Origin: Herbidospora sakaeratensis
Lineage (GTDB): Bacteria; Actinomycetota; Actinomycetes; Streptosporangiales; Streptosporangiaceae
Direction: 5' to 3'
NCBI RefSeq assembly: GCF_001570525.1
Contig: NZ_BBXC01000009.1
Coordinates: 178,363-242,362, forward strand
Length of the DNA stretch: 64,000 nt
The position numbers and the translations under genes were made by a program. Shown piece by piece: positions 44,278 through 52,890 of this stretch. Position 1 is the stretch's first letter, and each line of letters opens with the position of its first letter. The notes beneath the pieces were generated by a model that ran no database searches, was not told the DNA's origin, and was given only the letters and a program-made list of their open reading frames with translations.

Positions 44278-45500
44278 TGGATTCTTCGGTGTACGTCTTC
44301 GTCGAGGACCTGCGCGACGAGGGCGTCGACGTGGTGCTCGACCGGATCACGGACCTCGGCGTGGCCGGGGTGACCGTGGCCGCCGCCGTCCACCAGATCG
44401 CCGACGTCACCCCCCACGGCTCCAGCCGGATCACCCTCCGGCACGACGGCGTGCACTTCCCGCCGCCGCCCGACCTGTTCGCACGCCTCTCGCCGCCGCT
44501 CCAGCCCGGCGCCGACGACAAGATCCTCGACGACCTGCGGGCCGCCTGCCGGGTGCGCGGCCTGGCGTTCCACGGCTGGGCGGTCTTCCTGCGCAACCCC
44601 ACCCTCGGGGCGGCCCACCCCGAGGTGACGGTCCGCAACTGCTTCGGCGACCGCGGCGCCCCCGCCGACCTGTGCCCGGCCAACCCCGACGTCCGCGCCT
44701 ACGCGGTGGGCCTGGCCAGGGCGGTGGCCCGCCAGGGCGTCGACCGCGTCGTGGCCGACTCGCTGCACTTCGCCGCGTTCGAGGCCGACCGCTCCTACAT
44801 CCCCCTTGGCCCCATGGACGCCTTCCTGCTGGGCCTGTGCTTCTGCCACCACTGCCTGTTGCGGGCGACCCAGCTCGGGGTGAACGCCGAGGTGGCCCGC
44901 GAGGAGTGCGCCCGGATCGTCGGCGGCGTGCTCGACGGCGACCCGCCCGCCCAGGGCCAGGTCACCCGGGCGGCGCTGACCGCCTACGCCGGCCCCGAAG
45001 TGGTCGCCTACGCGCGGGCCCGCTCCGAGACGGTGACCTCGCTGGTCGCCGAGGTCTCGGCGGCGGTCACCGAGGAGGGCTCCCAGCTCACCTTCACCGA
45101 CGCGACCGGCGCGCTGAAGGGGGCCGCCGACGGCCTGCCCACGGCCGGCCTGGCCGCCCACGACGCCTGGCAGATCGGCGTCGACCTGGTGGCGCTCGGC
45201 GACCTGGTCCCGTCGTTCGCGGTGCTCGCCTTCGCCCGCGACGCGACCCGGATCGCCGACGACCTGGCGGCCTACTCGCGCTCGGTCGGCAAGGACCGCG
45301 AACTGCGCGCGGTGTTGCGGCCGGGCATGCCCGACATCGAGGGCTGGGGCGAACGCCGCCGGGACGTCGACTCGACCGAGCGCCTGGCCGCCAAGATCAG
45401 GGCCGCCAAGGCGGCCGGGGCGGCCGGGGTCGACTTCTTCGCCTACGGCCTGGTCAGCCGGAAGGTCCTCAGCCGGATCGACGGAGCCCTCTCAGGCTGA
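44277..45500 (+). CDS. Uncharacterised TIM-barrel-like protein
   Basis: A 407-residue cytoplasmic protein that I cannot assign. It has an alternating strand/helix pattern (VDVVLDRITDLGVAGVTVAAAVHQIADV, GVDRVVADSLHFAAFEAD, AAGVDFFAYGLVSRKVLSRI) typical of a TIM barrel. The central LGLCFCHHCLLRATQLG resembles the Phe-Cys-x-x-Cys segment of glycosyl-hydrolase-like barrels. No signal peptide. It begins at a GTG sharing one base with the RidA stop, so it belongs to the D-amino-acid operon, and overlaps the convergent LacI gene by nine bases. Confidence 0.75.
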   Translation: MDSSVYVFVEDLRDEGVDVVLDRITDLGVAGVTVAAAVHQIADVTPHGSSRITLRHDGVHFPPPPDLFARLSPPLQPGADDKILDDLRAACRVRGLAFHGWAVFLRNPTLGAAHPEVTVRNCFGDRGAPADLCPANPDVRAYAVGLARAVARQGVDRVVADSLHFAAFEADRSYIPLGPMDAFLLGLCFCHHCLLRATQLGVNAEVAREECARIVGGVLDGDPPAQGQVTRAALTAYAGPEVVAYARARSETVTSLVAEVSAAVTEEGSQLTFTDATGALKGAADGLPTAGLAAHDAWQIGVDLVALGDLVPSFAVLAFARDATRIADDLAAYSRSVGKDRELRAVLRPGMPDIEGWGERRRDVDSTERLAAKIRAAKAAGAAGVDFFAYGLVSRKVLSRIDGALSG

Positions 45501-46493
45501 CTCGCGGACCACCAGTTCCGTTTCGAGGATCACCGGGTCGGCCGCCGTCTCGCCCCGCTCCAGCAGGCTGAGCAGCAGCTTCACCATCGCCGCGGCCTGT
45601 TCGATGATCGGGTGGCGGACCGTCGTGAGCGGCGGGTCGGTGTAGCGGGCCGCCTCGATGTCGTCGAAGCCGACGATCGCGACGTCGCCGGGCACGCTGC
45701 GGCCCGCCTGGCGCAGGGCCTGCATCGCGCCGATCGCCATCAGGTCGTTGGCGATGAAGACCGCGTCGAGCTGCGGGTCGTCTTCGAGGAGCTGGCGCAT
45801 CGCGATCGCGCCCGACTCCCGGGTGAAGTCGCCGACCGCGACGATCGAGCGGCGGTCGCTGTCGCGCAGCGCGTTGCGGTAGCCGGTCAGCCGGTCCTGC
45901 CCGCCGATCATGTCCTGCGGGCCGGCGATCGTGGCGATGCGGCGGCGGCCGCGTTCGAGCAGGTGCTTGACGGCCTTCTCGGCCCCGCCGACGTTGTCGT
46001 TGTCGACGTAGGGCAGGGCCACCGGCACGGCCGGACGGCCGTAGGAGACCGCCGGCACGCCCATGCGGGTGATCGCGGCGGGCAGCGGGTCGGCGCCGTG
46101 CATCGAGATCAGCATGACGCCGTCGACGTGGCCGCTGGCGATGTAGCGCTCCACACGGGCGTGGGACTGGGCCGAGCCGCTCAGCATCAGCACGACCTGC
46201 TTGTCGGCCGCCTCCAGCTCGACGCTGGCCGAGCGGATGACGGTGGAGAACATGGGGTCGTCGGAGAACACCCGCGTCGTCGGCTCCGACACCACCAGGG
46301 CGATCGAGTCGGTGCGCTGGGTGACGAGGCTGCGCGCCGCCGAGTTGGGCACGTAGCCCAGCTCACGGACGGCGCGCAGCACCACGTCGCGGATCTCGGG
46401 ACCGACGGTGGACTGGCCGTTGACGACCCTGGAGACGGTCGCCCGGGAAACCCCGGCACGAGCGGCGACGGCCTCCAAGGTGGGGCGCTTCAT
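45492..46493 (-). CDS. LacI family transcriptional regulator (first paralog)
   Basis: A 333-residue repressor: helix-turn-helix and hinge (PTLEAVAARAGVSRATVSRVVNGQSTV...YVPNSAARSLV) plus a periplasmic-binding-like sugar domain. It is closely similar along its whole length to the LacI gene at 51907, sharing for example ARSLVTQR, DSIALV, RVFSDDP, ADKQVVLML, HGADPLPAA, DRLTGYRNALRDS and a C-terminal ELVVRESA. The two sandwich the sugar transporter and beta-glucosidase genes. It is downstream of the ABC permeases on the same strand, with a LacI-type palindrome 35 bases upstream. Confidence 0.95.
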   Translation of the reverse strand: MKRPTLEAVAARAGVSRATVSRVVNGQSTVGPEIRDVVLRAVRELGYVPNSAARSLVTQRTDSIALVVSEPTTRVFSDDPMFSTVIRSASVELEAADKQVVLMLSGSAQSHARVERYIASGHVDGVMLISMHGADPLPAAITRMGVPAVSYGRPAVPVALPYVDNDNVGGAEKAVKHLLERGRRRIATIAGPQDMIGGQDRLTGYRNALRDSDRRSIVAVGDFTRESGAIAMRQLLEDDPQLDAVFIANDLMAIGAMQALRQAGRSVPGDVAIVGFDDIEAARYTDPPLTTVRHPIIEQAAAMVKLLLSLLERGETAADPVILETELVVRESA

Positions 46494-46527
46494 CGACGGG
46501 TCCCTCCCACGGGGCTCGGGTTGCGGA

Positions 46528-46541
46528 CGATAACGATATCG
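46528..46541. promoter_or_regulatory. LacI-type palindrome upstream of the first lacI gene
   Basis: CGATAACGATATCG is symmetrical at 12 of 14 positions with a central CG, the layout of LacI-family operators. It lies between the permease stop and the regulator start in the 52-base gap. It differs from the GAGAGCGCTCTC boxes of the rest of the locus, so this regulator may have its own site. Confidence 0.5.
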
Positions 46542-46545
46542 GCCC

Positions 46546-47499
46546 CTAGCCCTTCACACTTCCGGCCAGCAGGCCGCGAACGAAGTAACGCTGCATCGAC
46601 AGGAACACGATCAACGGGATGATCATGGAGACGAACGCGCCCGAGGTCAGGCGTTGCCACTCGTTTCCTCTGGTCCCGGCCATCTGCGCCAGCCGTACCG
46701 TCATCGGGGCGGTTTCGGCGGTGCCGCCCGAGAAGATCAGCGCGACCAGCAGGTCGTTCCACACCCACAGGAACTGGAAGATGCCGAACGCCGCCAGCGC
46801 GGGGGCCACCAGCGGCAGCACGACCTTGCGCAGGATCGTGCCGTGGGTGGCGCCGTCGACGCGGGCCGCCTCCATGAGTTCGCCGGGCAGTTCCGACATG
46901 AAGTTGTGGATCAGGAAGACGCCCAGCGGCAGCGCGAAACAGGTGTGGGCGAACCAGACCTGGACGAACTGCGCCGAGCCTTCGAGGTTCCAGGCCGGCA
47001 TCAGGGTGATGCCGAACACCTCCACGCCCTGCGAGAAGAACGACAGCAGCGGCACCAGGGCCATCTGCAGCGGCACGACCTGGAGGGCGAAGATGCCGAT
47101 GTAGACCCAGTCGCGGCCGCGGAACCGCGTCCACGACAGCGCGTAGGCCGCGAAGGTGGCCAGCGCCAGCGGGAACAGCACCGACGGGATCGTGATCACG
47201 ATCGAGTTGATCAGGAACGACGCCAGGCGGCCCGACGACGACGAGCTGCCGAACAGCACCTCCCGGTAGTTCTCCAGGGTGAGCTGCGGGTTGCTGAAGA
47301 ACGTCCACCAGCCGGTCTGCTTGATGTCGTCCTCCGGCCGGAACGACGACAGGAACAGGCCGAACGTCGGCGTGGTCCACAGCAGCGCGATGACGACCGC
47401 GACCAGGCTCGCGACGCGGCCGGAGAGCCGCTTGCGGACCCGTCCGGCCGCCGTCCTGGGCTGGGCCGTCTTGGCGACGCCGGGGGCGATGGTGGTCAT
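46546..47499 (-). CDS. Carbohydrate ABC transporter permease (MalG-type)
   Basis: A 317-residue permease with six helices and the EAA loop ELPGELMEAARVDGATHGTILRKVVLP, typical of CUT1 sugar importers. The start is the ATG at 47499, seven bases after GGGAGG; an ATG two codons earlier sits too close to that site. It overlaps the end of the partner permease gene's region and together they form the membrane channel for the lipoprotein binding protein upstream. Confidence 0.93.
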   Translation of the reverse strand: MTTIAPGVAKTAQPRTAAGRVRKRLSGRVASLVAVVIALLWTTPTFGLFLSSFRPEDDIKQTGWWTFFSNPQLTLENYREVLFGSSSSSGRLASFLINSIVITIPSVLFPLALATFAAYALSWTRFRGRDWVYIGIFALQVVPLQMALVPLLSFFSQGVEVFGITLMPAWNLEGSAQFVQVWFAHTCFALPLGVFLIHNFMSELPGELMEAARVDGATHGTILRKVVLPLVAPALAAFGIFQFLWVWNDLLVALIFSGGTAETAPMTVRLAQMAGTRGNEWQRLTSGAFVSMIIPLIVFLSMQRYFVRGLLAGSVKG

Positions 47500-47501
47500 G
47501 C

Positions 47502-48485
47502 TCATGCCTCCCGGCGCTGCCGCAGCGAGCGGATCTGGTAGATGACGATGGGCGTGACGAGCACGAAGAGGAACACGGCCAGCGCCGCGCCCTTGCCCGC
47601 CTCGCCGTAGCGGAACGCCTGGTTGTACATCTCGTTGGCGATGACGCTGGTGTCGAACTGGCCGCCGGTCATCGTGCGGACGATGTCGAACAGCTTCAGC
47701 GTGCCGATCGACTGGGTCACCAGCACCACCACGAGCGCCGGGCGGATCGAGGGGAGGGTGACCCGGAAGAACATCTGGAGCGGGGTCGCGCCGTCGAGGC
47801 GGGCGGCCTCGACGATCTCGGCCGGGATGCCCTTGATCGCGGCCGACAGGACCACGGTGGCGAAGCCGGCCTGGATCCACACCATGACGATGATCAGGAA
47901 CAGGGTGTTCGTCGGGGCGCTCTGCAGCCACTGCTGCGGTTCGCCGCCGAGCCACACCACGAACTGGTTGAGCAGGCCGATCTGGTCGGCCTCCTCGGGA
48001 CGGTAGGCGTAGACGAACCGCCAGATGATGCCCGCGCCGACGAAGGAGATCGCCATCGGCAGGAACACCAGCGACTTGGCGATCGACTCGAAGCGGGACT
48101 TGTCCACCACGACGGCGTACACGAGGCCGATGGCCGTCACCAGAAGCGGCACCAGCAGCACCCAGATCAGGGTGTTGCGCAGGACCGTGAGCGCTTCGGG
48201 CTGGGTGAACATCCAGGCGTAGTTGTCCAGGCCGACGAACTGACTGCTGTCACCGCTCATGAACGACAACAGGGTGGTCCGGATGCCGGGCACCACCAGG
48301 CCGATCGCGAGCAGCACCAGCGCGGGACCGAGCAGCAGGAGCGAGTGCCCCCACGACCGTTCCTTCATCGGGGCGCGGTCGAGCAGCAGGAGCATCAGGC
48401 CGACGAAGGCCAGGAACGCGACGACGCCGATCAGAAGCTGGATGAGTTTGGGCGCCTCTGCGGCGAAATCGAAGAAGAAGTCCAT
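47502..48485 (-). CDS. Carbohydrate ABC transporter permease (MalF-type)
   Basis: A 327-residue permease with an N-terminal membrane segment (LIQLLIGVVAFLAFVGLMLLLL) and the CUT1 EAA loop GIPAEIVEAARLDGATPLQMFFRVTLP. It is separated from the binding-protein gene by a 74-base gap containing a strong hairpin. No ATPase gene is in the cluster, so, as in other actinobacterial sugar importers, a shared MsiK-type ATPase encoded elsewhere probably powers it. Confidence 0.93.
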   Translation of the reverse strand: MDFFFDFAAEAPKLIQLLIGVVAFLAFVGLMLLLLDRAPMKERSWGHSLLLLGPALVLLAIGLVVPGIRTTLLSFMSGDSSQFVGLDNYAWMFTQPEALTVLRNTLIWVLLVPLLVTAIGLVYAVVVDKSRFESIAKSLVFLPMAISFVGAGIIWRFVYAYRPEEADQIGLLNQFVVWLGGEPQQWLQSAPTNTLFLIIVMVWIQAGFATVVLSAAIKGIPAEIVEAARLDGATPLQMFFRVTLPSIRPALVVVLVTQSIGTLKLFDIVRTMTGGQFDTSVIANEMYNQAFRYGEAGKGAALAVFLFVLVTPIVIYQIRSLRQRREA

Positions 48486-48510
48486 GGGGGAGGTCTCCCG
48501 GGTGCGGATG

Positions 48511-48547
48511 TGCCCGGCCCCGGAGCTCGTGGCTCCGGGACCGGGCA
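48511..48547 (-). terminator. Intercistronic hairpin between binding-protein and permease genes
   Basis: TGCCCGGCCCCGGAG (48511-48525) pairs with CTCCGGGACCGGGCA (48533-48547) in a 15-bp stem with one mismatch and a seven-base loop. It lies 12 bases after the binding-protein stop and before the first permease. Such hairpins act as partial terminators or RNA stabilisers that raise the ratio of binding protein to permease. Confidence 0.75.
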
Positions 48548-48559
48548 GCGGTCCCTAGA

Positions 48560-49930
48560 TCAGTTCTTCGGCCAGGAGGCCTCGATGAAGTCGAGGGTCG
48601 ACTTCGTGTCCTTGCCGTTGATCCAGTCGGTCATGCCCTTCCAGAAGGTGCCCGCGCCCACGGCGGCCGGCATCAGGTCGGAGCCGTCGAAGCGGAAGAC
48701 CGTGCTCGGGTCCTGCAGCATCTCCATCGACAACTTGTCGATCGGGTTCGCGGCCTTGCTGACGTCGACCTTCTTGTTGGCCGAGACGTAGGTGCCGAGC
48801 GCCATGCGGCGGTTCGGGAAGTCGCCGCCGGCGAGGTAGGCCTGCACGGCCTGGACCTCGGGACGGTCGGCGAACGCGGCCACGAACTCGCCGGCGCCGA
48901 GCACCGGCTTGCTGCTGGCGTCGTTGCCGGGCAGGTAGAAGGCGAAGACGTCGCCGTCCTCGGCCACCTTGGTGCCCTCGGGCCAGAAGTTGGCGTAGAA
49001 GGACGCCTGGCGGTGCAGGGCGCACTGGCCCTCGGTGATCGGCACGCCGCCCTCCTGGAAGGCGGTGGCGGCGATCGACTTCACGGGGCCGTAGCCGCCG
49101 TTGACGTACTTCTCGTTCTTCAGGATCGCGCCGACCTTGTCGACGGCGGAGACCATCTTGGGGTCGTTGAAGGGCAGGTCGTGGGAGACCCACTGGTCGT
49201 AGCCCTCGGGGCCGAGGTCACGGAGGACGACGTCCTCGATCCAGTCGGTGGCGGGCCAGCCGGTGGCGTCGCCCGACTCGATGCCGGCGCACCACGGCTT
49301 GATGCCGGAGGCGGCGATGGTCTCGGTCAGGGTCATCAGGTCGGCCCACGTGGTGGGGACGGTCCAGCCCTTCTCGGCGAACATCGACGGGGAGTACCAG
49401 ACGAACGACTTCACGCTGGCGCCCAGCGGGGCGCCGTAGAAGACGTCGTCGACGGTGCCGTACTTGACCCAGTCGGGCGACCAGTTCTCGTTGGCCAGGC
49501 CCTTGACCTTCTCGGAGGCGGGCTTCAGCTTGCCGGCCTTGGCGAAGCGCTCAAGGAGACCGGGCTGCGGGAAGAACGCGATGTCCGGCGGGTTGCCGGC
49601 GTCGGCGCGCACCTGGATCTGGGCCTCGAACTCGCCGGTGCCCTCATAGGTGATCTTGATGCCGGTGCAGTCGGCGAAGGGCTTCCAGGCCTGCTCGAAC
49701 AGGTCGGCCTCCGCGTCGCGGATCGGGGAGTAGATGCTCACCGTCGTGCCGTCGAACTTGCCGTATTCCGTGAACGGGGCGCATTCGGCGGACGCCGCTT
49801 CGCCGCCGCCGGCGCTGGCCGCCGGTGCCGCGGAGTCGCCGCCGGAGTTGCCGCAGCCGGTGGCCACGAGTGCCAAGCCCAAACTTGCCGCGATGGCGGA
49901 CAAACGGGCGGGTCGTGAGAGGAGCGACAT
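48560..49930 (-). CDS. Sugar ABC transporter substrate-binding lipoprotein
   Basis: A 456-residue CUT1-type binding protein. The lipoprotein signal ARLSAIAASLGLALVATGCG has a lipobox (VATGC), and the mature part shows the SBP_bac_1 fold (ITYEGTGEFEAQIQVRADAGNPPDIAFFPQPGLLERFAKAGKL). The start is the ATG at 49930 with GGAGG eight bases upstream, not the ATG at 49966. A GAGAGCGCTCTC box lies 137 bases upstream, and a weaker match near 49969. With GH1, GH16 and two LacI genes it most likely binds beta-glucan oligosaccharides such as laminaribiose or cellobiose. Confidence 0.95.
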   Translation of the reverse strand: MSLLSRPARLSAIAASLGLALVATGCGNSGGDSAAPAASAGGGEAASAECAPFTEYGKFDGTTVSIYSPIRDAEADLFEQAWKPFADCTGIKITYEGTGEFEAQIQVRADAGNPPDIAFFPQPGLLERFAKAGKLKPASEKVKGLANENWSPDWVKYGTVDDVFYGAPLGASVKSFVWYSPSMFAEKGWTVPTTWADLMTLTETIAASGIKPWCAGIESGDATGWPATDWIEDVVLRDLGPEGYDQWVSHDLPFNDPKMVSAVDKVGAILKNEKYVNGGYGPVKSIAATAFQEGGVPITEGQCALHRQASFYANFWPEGTKVAEDGDVFAFYLPGNDASSKPVLGAGEFVAAFADRPEVQAVQAYLAGGDFPNRRMALGTYVSANKKVDVSKAANPIDKLSMEMLQDPSTVFRFDGSDLMPAAVGAGTFWKGMTDWINGKDTKSTLDFIEASWPKN

Positions 49931-50066
49931 GGACCCTTCCTCCAAAGTTCTTCCATGAACTCTCATCAGAGAGCGGTTCCGGAAGCTTCACCCCGGTTAC
50001 GACGGCGTGTCAATCCATGTGAGATTACGGTTACCGCATTGTGAATTGGACGGTTCCGTTATCGTG

Positions 50067-50078
50067 GAGAGCGCTCTC
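50067..50078. promoter_or_regulatory. CebR-like LacI box 1
   Basis: A perfect 12-base palindrome GAGAGCGCTCTC with a central CG. It resembles the known CebR box of Streptomyces (TGGGAGCGCTCCCA). It is the nearest full copy to the binding-protein gene. Confidence 0.75.
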
Positions 50079-50363
50079 TGGTGACGTCGCAGCCGGTGGC
50101 GGGCGGGGGGCCGACCGTCACATTCCCGGCATTGAGCGCTCTAAGCACCAACGCAGGACACGTTATGGGGACGGTGGTGGGAGCGCGACCACGGTTGTGT
50201 TCCGATTCGGTCACCACACCCCTGTAAGGGTTTTTCCGCATGTATCAACAAATAGGCCGCATTAGTCCACGGCGGTCGGCCGTGGAGCGCGGGTGTGCGC
50301 GCCGGCGCGGGCCGGCGGGCCCGGTCGCGGCCGGTGTCCGGCCCGCCTGCCGGAGCCATGATA

Positions 50364-50375
50364 GAGAGCGCTCTC
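50364..50375. promoter_or_regulatory. CebR-like LacI box 2
   Basis: A second perfect GAGAGCGCTCTC, between the two divergent promoters and 172 bases before the beta-glucosidase start. Its spacing from boxes 1 and 3 could allow looping by a tetrameric repressor. Confidence 0.75.
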
Positions 50376-50493
50376 AGGTGTGGAACACTGACGGAGGGTG
50401 AAGCTTGTGTCAACAGGGCCTCACCCGTCACCGGAAGAGCGTGTGACCACGGTCCCGCGTTGACATGGAGACCGCCTTGCCGGGATGCTGGCT

Positions 50494-50505
50494 GAGAGCG
50501 CTCTC
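50494..50505. promoter_or_regulatory. CebR-like LacI box 3, next to the GH1 gene
   Basis: GAGAGCGCTCTC extended to a 14-base perfect palindrome (TGAGAGCGCTCTCA, 50493-50506), the best copy in the window. It lies 31 bases before the beta-glucosidase start, in the position of a repressor site over the transcription start. Confidence 0.8.
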
Positions 50506-50536
50506 ACAAGGAGAGCCGGTTGGGTGGGGGCGGAGC

Positions 50537-51910
50537 ATGACCGTGTCGGCGGATCTGGCCAGGGGGGCAGAGGTCCTGGAATTCCCGCAAGGGTTCGTGT
50601 GGGGCACGGCGACCGCCGCCTACCAGATCGAAGGGGCCACCCGCGAGGGGGGACGCGGCCCGAGCATCTGGGACACCTTCAGCGCCATCCCGGGCAAGGT
50701 CTTCCAGGGTCACACCGGCGAGGTCGCGTGCGACCACTACCACCGCCACCGCGACGACGTCGCGCTGATGGCCTCGCTCGGCATGTCGGCCTACCGCTTC
50801 TCGGTCGCCTGGCCGCGCATCCAGCCCAGCGGCAGCGGCCCGGCCAACCCGCACGGCCTCGACTTCTACGACCGCCTCGTCGACGACCTCCACGAGGCCG
50901 GCATCACCCCGTTCGTCACCCTCTACCACTGGGACCTGCCGCAGGCCCTCGAAGACCGGGGCGGCTGGACCAGCCGCGACACCGCCGAGCGGTTCGCCGA
51001 GTACTCGGCCGCCGTCTTCCGCCGCCTCGGCGACCGCGTCGAGCACTGGACGACCCTGAACGAGCCGTGGTGCTCGGCCTTCCTCGGCTACGCCGCCGGC
51101 ATCCACGCCCCCGGCCGCACCGACGTCGGCGCCTCCTTCGCGGCGGCCCACCACCTGCTCCTGGGCCACGGGCTCGCCACCCGGGAACTGCGCGCCCTCG
51201 GCGCCAAGCAGATCAGCATCACCCACGCGCTCTCGCCGATGAGGGGCGCCGACCCCGACGCCGTGGCGGTGCCCGACGGCATCATGAACCGGATCTTCCT
51301 CGACCCGGTCCTGCGCGGCGTCTACCCGGCCGACGTGGTGGCCCGCGCCGCCCGCTTCACCGACTGGTCGTTCGTGCGCGACGGCGACCTCGAAGTGATC
51401 AGCCAGCCGATCGACCTGCTCGGCGTCAACTACTACAACCCGACCTTCACCGAGCCCCGCCCCGGCGAGCCCGCCAACCCGGTCTTCCCGGGCAGCGAGG
51501 GCATCGGGTTCCCCGTGCCCGACGGTCCGAAGACCGCCATGGGCTGGCCCATCGAGGCCGCGGGCCTCACCGAACTGCTGGTGAGCCTGTCCCGCGACTA
51601 CCCCGACGTGCCGCTCATGATCACCGAGAACGGCGCCGCCTTCGACGACACGCTCATCGGGGGCCGAGTCGACGACAGGCGGCGCGTCGAATTCCTCGAC
51701 GCCCACTTCCGCGCCGCCCACGCCGCCATCGAGGCCGGGGTGGACCTGCGCGGATACCTGGTCTGGAGCTTCCTCGACAACTACGAGTGGGCCTTCGGCT
51801 ACGACAAGCGCTTCGGCCTGGTCTACATCGACTACGCCACCCAGGAGCGGGTGCCGAAGGACAGCGCCAAGTGGTACTCCGAGGTGATCCGCCGGAACGG
51901 CCTGGCGTGA
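50537..51910 (+). CDS. GH1 family beta-glucosidase
   Basis: A 457-residue glycoside hydrolase family 1 enzyme of standard length. The N-terminal signature FPQGFVWGTATAAYQIEGA is present. The acid/base is E176 in TLNEPW and the nucleophile E364 in ITENGA. No signal peptide, so it hydrolyses imported beta-glucosides inside the cell. It resembles BglC of the Streptomyces cellobiose system, including its place beside a CebR-like gene. With the GH16 enzyme of this locus, beta-1,3-linked oligomers are also candidates. It overlaps the following lacI gene by four bases. Confidence 0.95.
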   Translation: MTVSADLARGAEVLEFPQGFVWGTATAAYQIEGATREGGRGPSIWDTFSAIPGKVFQGHTGEVACDHYHRHRDDVALMASLGMSAYRFSVAWPRIQPSGSGPANPHGLDFYDRLVDDLHEAGITPFVTLYHWDLPQALEDRGGWTSRDTAERFAEYSAAVFRRLGDRVEHWTTLNEPWCSAFLGYAAGIHAPGRTDVGASFAAAHHLLLGHGLATRELRALGAKQISITHALSPMRGADPDAVAVPDGIMNRIFLDPVLRGVYPADVVARAARFTDWSFVRDGDLEVISQPIDLLGVNYYNPTFTEPRPGEPANPVFPGSEGIGFPVPDGPKTAMGWPIEAAGLTELLVSLSRDYPDVPLMITENGAAFDDTLIGGRVDDRRRVEFLDAHFRAAHAAIEAGVDLRGYLVWSFLDNYEWAFGYDKRFGLVYIDYATQERVPKDSAKWYSEVIRRNGLA

Positions 51911-52890
51911 GCCGGCCCACTCTGGAGAAGGTGGCCGCCCGCGCGGGCGTGTCCCGCGCGACGGTCTCCCGCGTCGTCAACGGCTCGACGACGGTGGCCG
52001 AGCACATCCGCGTGGCGGTCCAGCGGGCCGTCGAGGAGCTCGGCTACGTGCCCAACCAGGCCGCCCGGTCGCTGGTGACGCAGCGGGCCGACTCGATCGC
52101 GCTGGTCTTCTCCGAGCCGCCGGTCCGGGTCTTCTCCGACGACCCGACCTTCGCCGGCATCATCCGCGGCGTCTCGGCGGAGGCCGACGCCGCCGACAAG
52201 CAGGTCGTGCTGATGCTGGCCGGGTCGACGCGCGGCCACGAGCGGGTCGAGCGCTACACGACCTCGGGCCACGTCGACGGGGTGATCGTCGCCTCGATGC
52301 ACGGCGCCGACCCGCTGCCCGCCGCGCTGGCCCGCCGGGGCATCCCGGTGGTGTGCAGCGGGCGGCCCCTGACGGGGTCCTCTCTCCCGTACGTCGACAT
52401 CGACAACGTCGGGGGCGCGGAGTCGGCGGTCCGGCGCCTGCTGGAGGCGGGCCGCCGCCGGATCGCCACCGTCGCCGGGCCGCCCGACATGGTCGCCGGC
52501 ATCGACCGGCTGACCGGCTACCGGAACGCGCTGCGCGACTCGGGCCGGCGCTCGATCATCGCGATCGGCGACTTCACCCGCGACAGCGGCTACGAGGGCA
52601 TGACCCAGCTGCTCGACGACGACCCGGGCCTCGACGCGGTGTTCGCGGCCTCCGACATGATGGCGCTCGGCGCGCTCCGGGCGTTGCGGAAGGCGGGCCG
52701 CCGGGTGCCCGACGACGTGGCCGTGATCGGCTACGACGACGTCCCGGCCGCGCCCTACGCCGACCCGCCGCTGACGACGATCCGGCAGCCCACCATGCGC
52801 ATGGGCCGGGAGCTGGTGCGGCTGCTGCTGAACCCGGGGGAGTCGTCGGTGATCCTGCCGACCGAACTCGTGGTCAGGGAGTCGGCTTAG
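51907..52890 (+). CDS. LacI family transcriptional regulator (second paralog, CebR-like)
   Basis: A 327-residue LacI repressor (PTLEKVAARAGVSRATVSRVVNGSTTV...YVPNQAARSLV) with a C-terminal sugar-binding domain. It is coupled by a GTGA overlap to the beta-glucosidase gene, the same arrangement as bglC and cebR, and is a close paralog of the regulator at 45492. It is the best candidate to bind the GAGAGCGCTCTC boxes. Its end overlaps the convergent SRPBCC gene by 17 bases. Confidence 0.95.
   Translation: MSRPTLEKVAARAGVSRATVSRVVNGSTTVAEHIRVAVQRAVEELGYVPNQAARSLVTQRADSIALVFSEPPVRVFSDDPTFAGIIRGVSAEADAADKQVVLMLAGSTRGHERVERYTTSGHVDGVIVASMHGADPLPAALARRGIPVVCSGRPLTGSSLPYVDIDNVGGAESAVRRLLEAGRRRIATVAGPPDMVAGIDRLTGYRNALRDSGRRSIIAIGDFTRDSGYEGMTQLLDDDPGLDAVFAASDMMALGALRALRKAGRRVPDDVAVIGYDDVPAAPYADPPLTTIRQPTMRMGRELVRLLLNPGESSVILPTELVVRESA

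Larger units (their letters stand above)
49931..50536. promoter_or_regulatory. 606-base divergent control region of the beta-glucan locus
   Basis: The largest gap in the window. It separates the binding-protein operon from the beta-glucosidase gene. It contains three full GAGAGCGCTCTC palindromes, one partial copy (50134-50141), a degenerate copy near 49969, and an AT-rich patch at about 50220-50260. Short open frames here lack ribosome sites and codon bias, so I see no gene in it. Confidence 0.7.

Noticed and set aside
50141-50431. 96-codon minus-strand frame in the regulatory gap
   Set aside because: No ribosome site, no GC codon bias, and it runs through a LacI operator; treated as non-coding.
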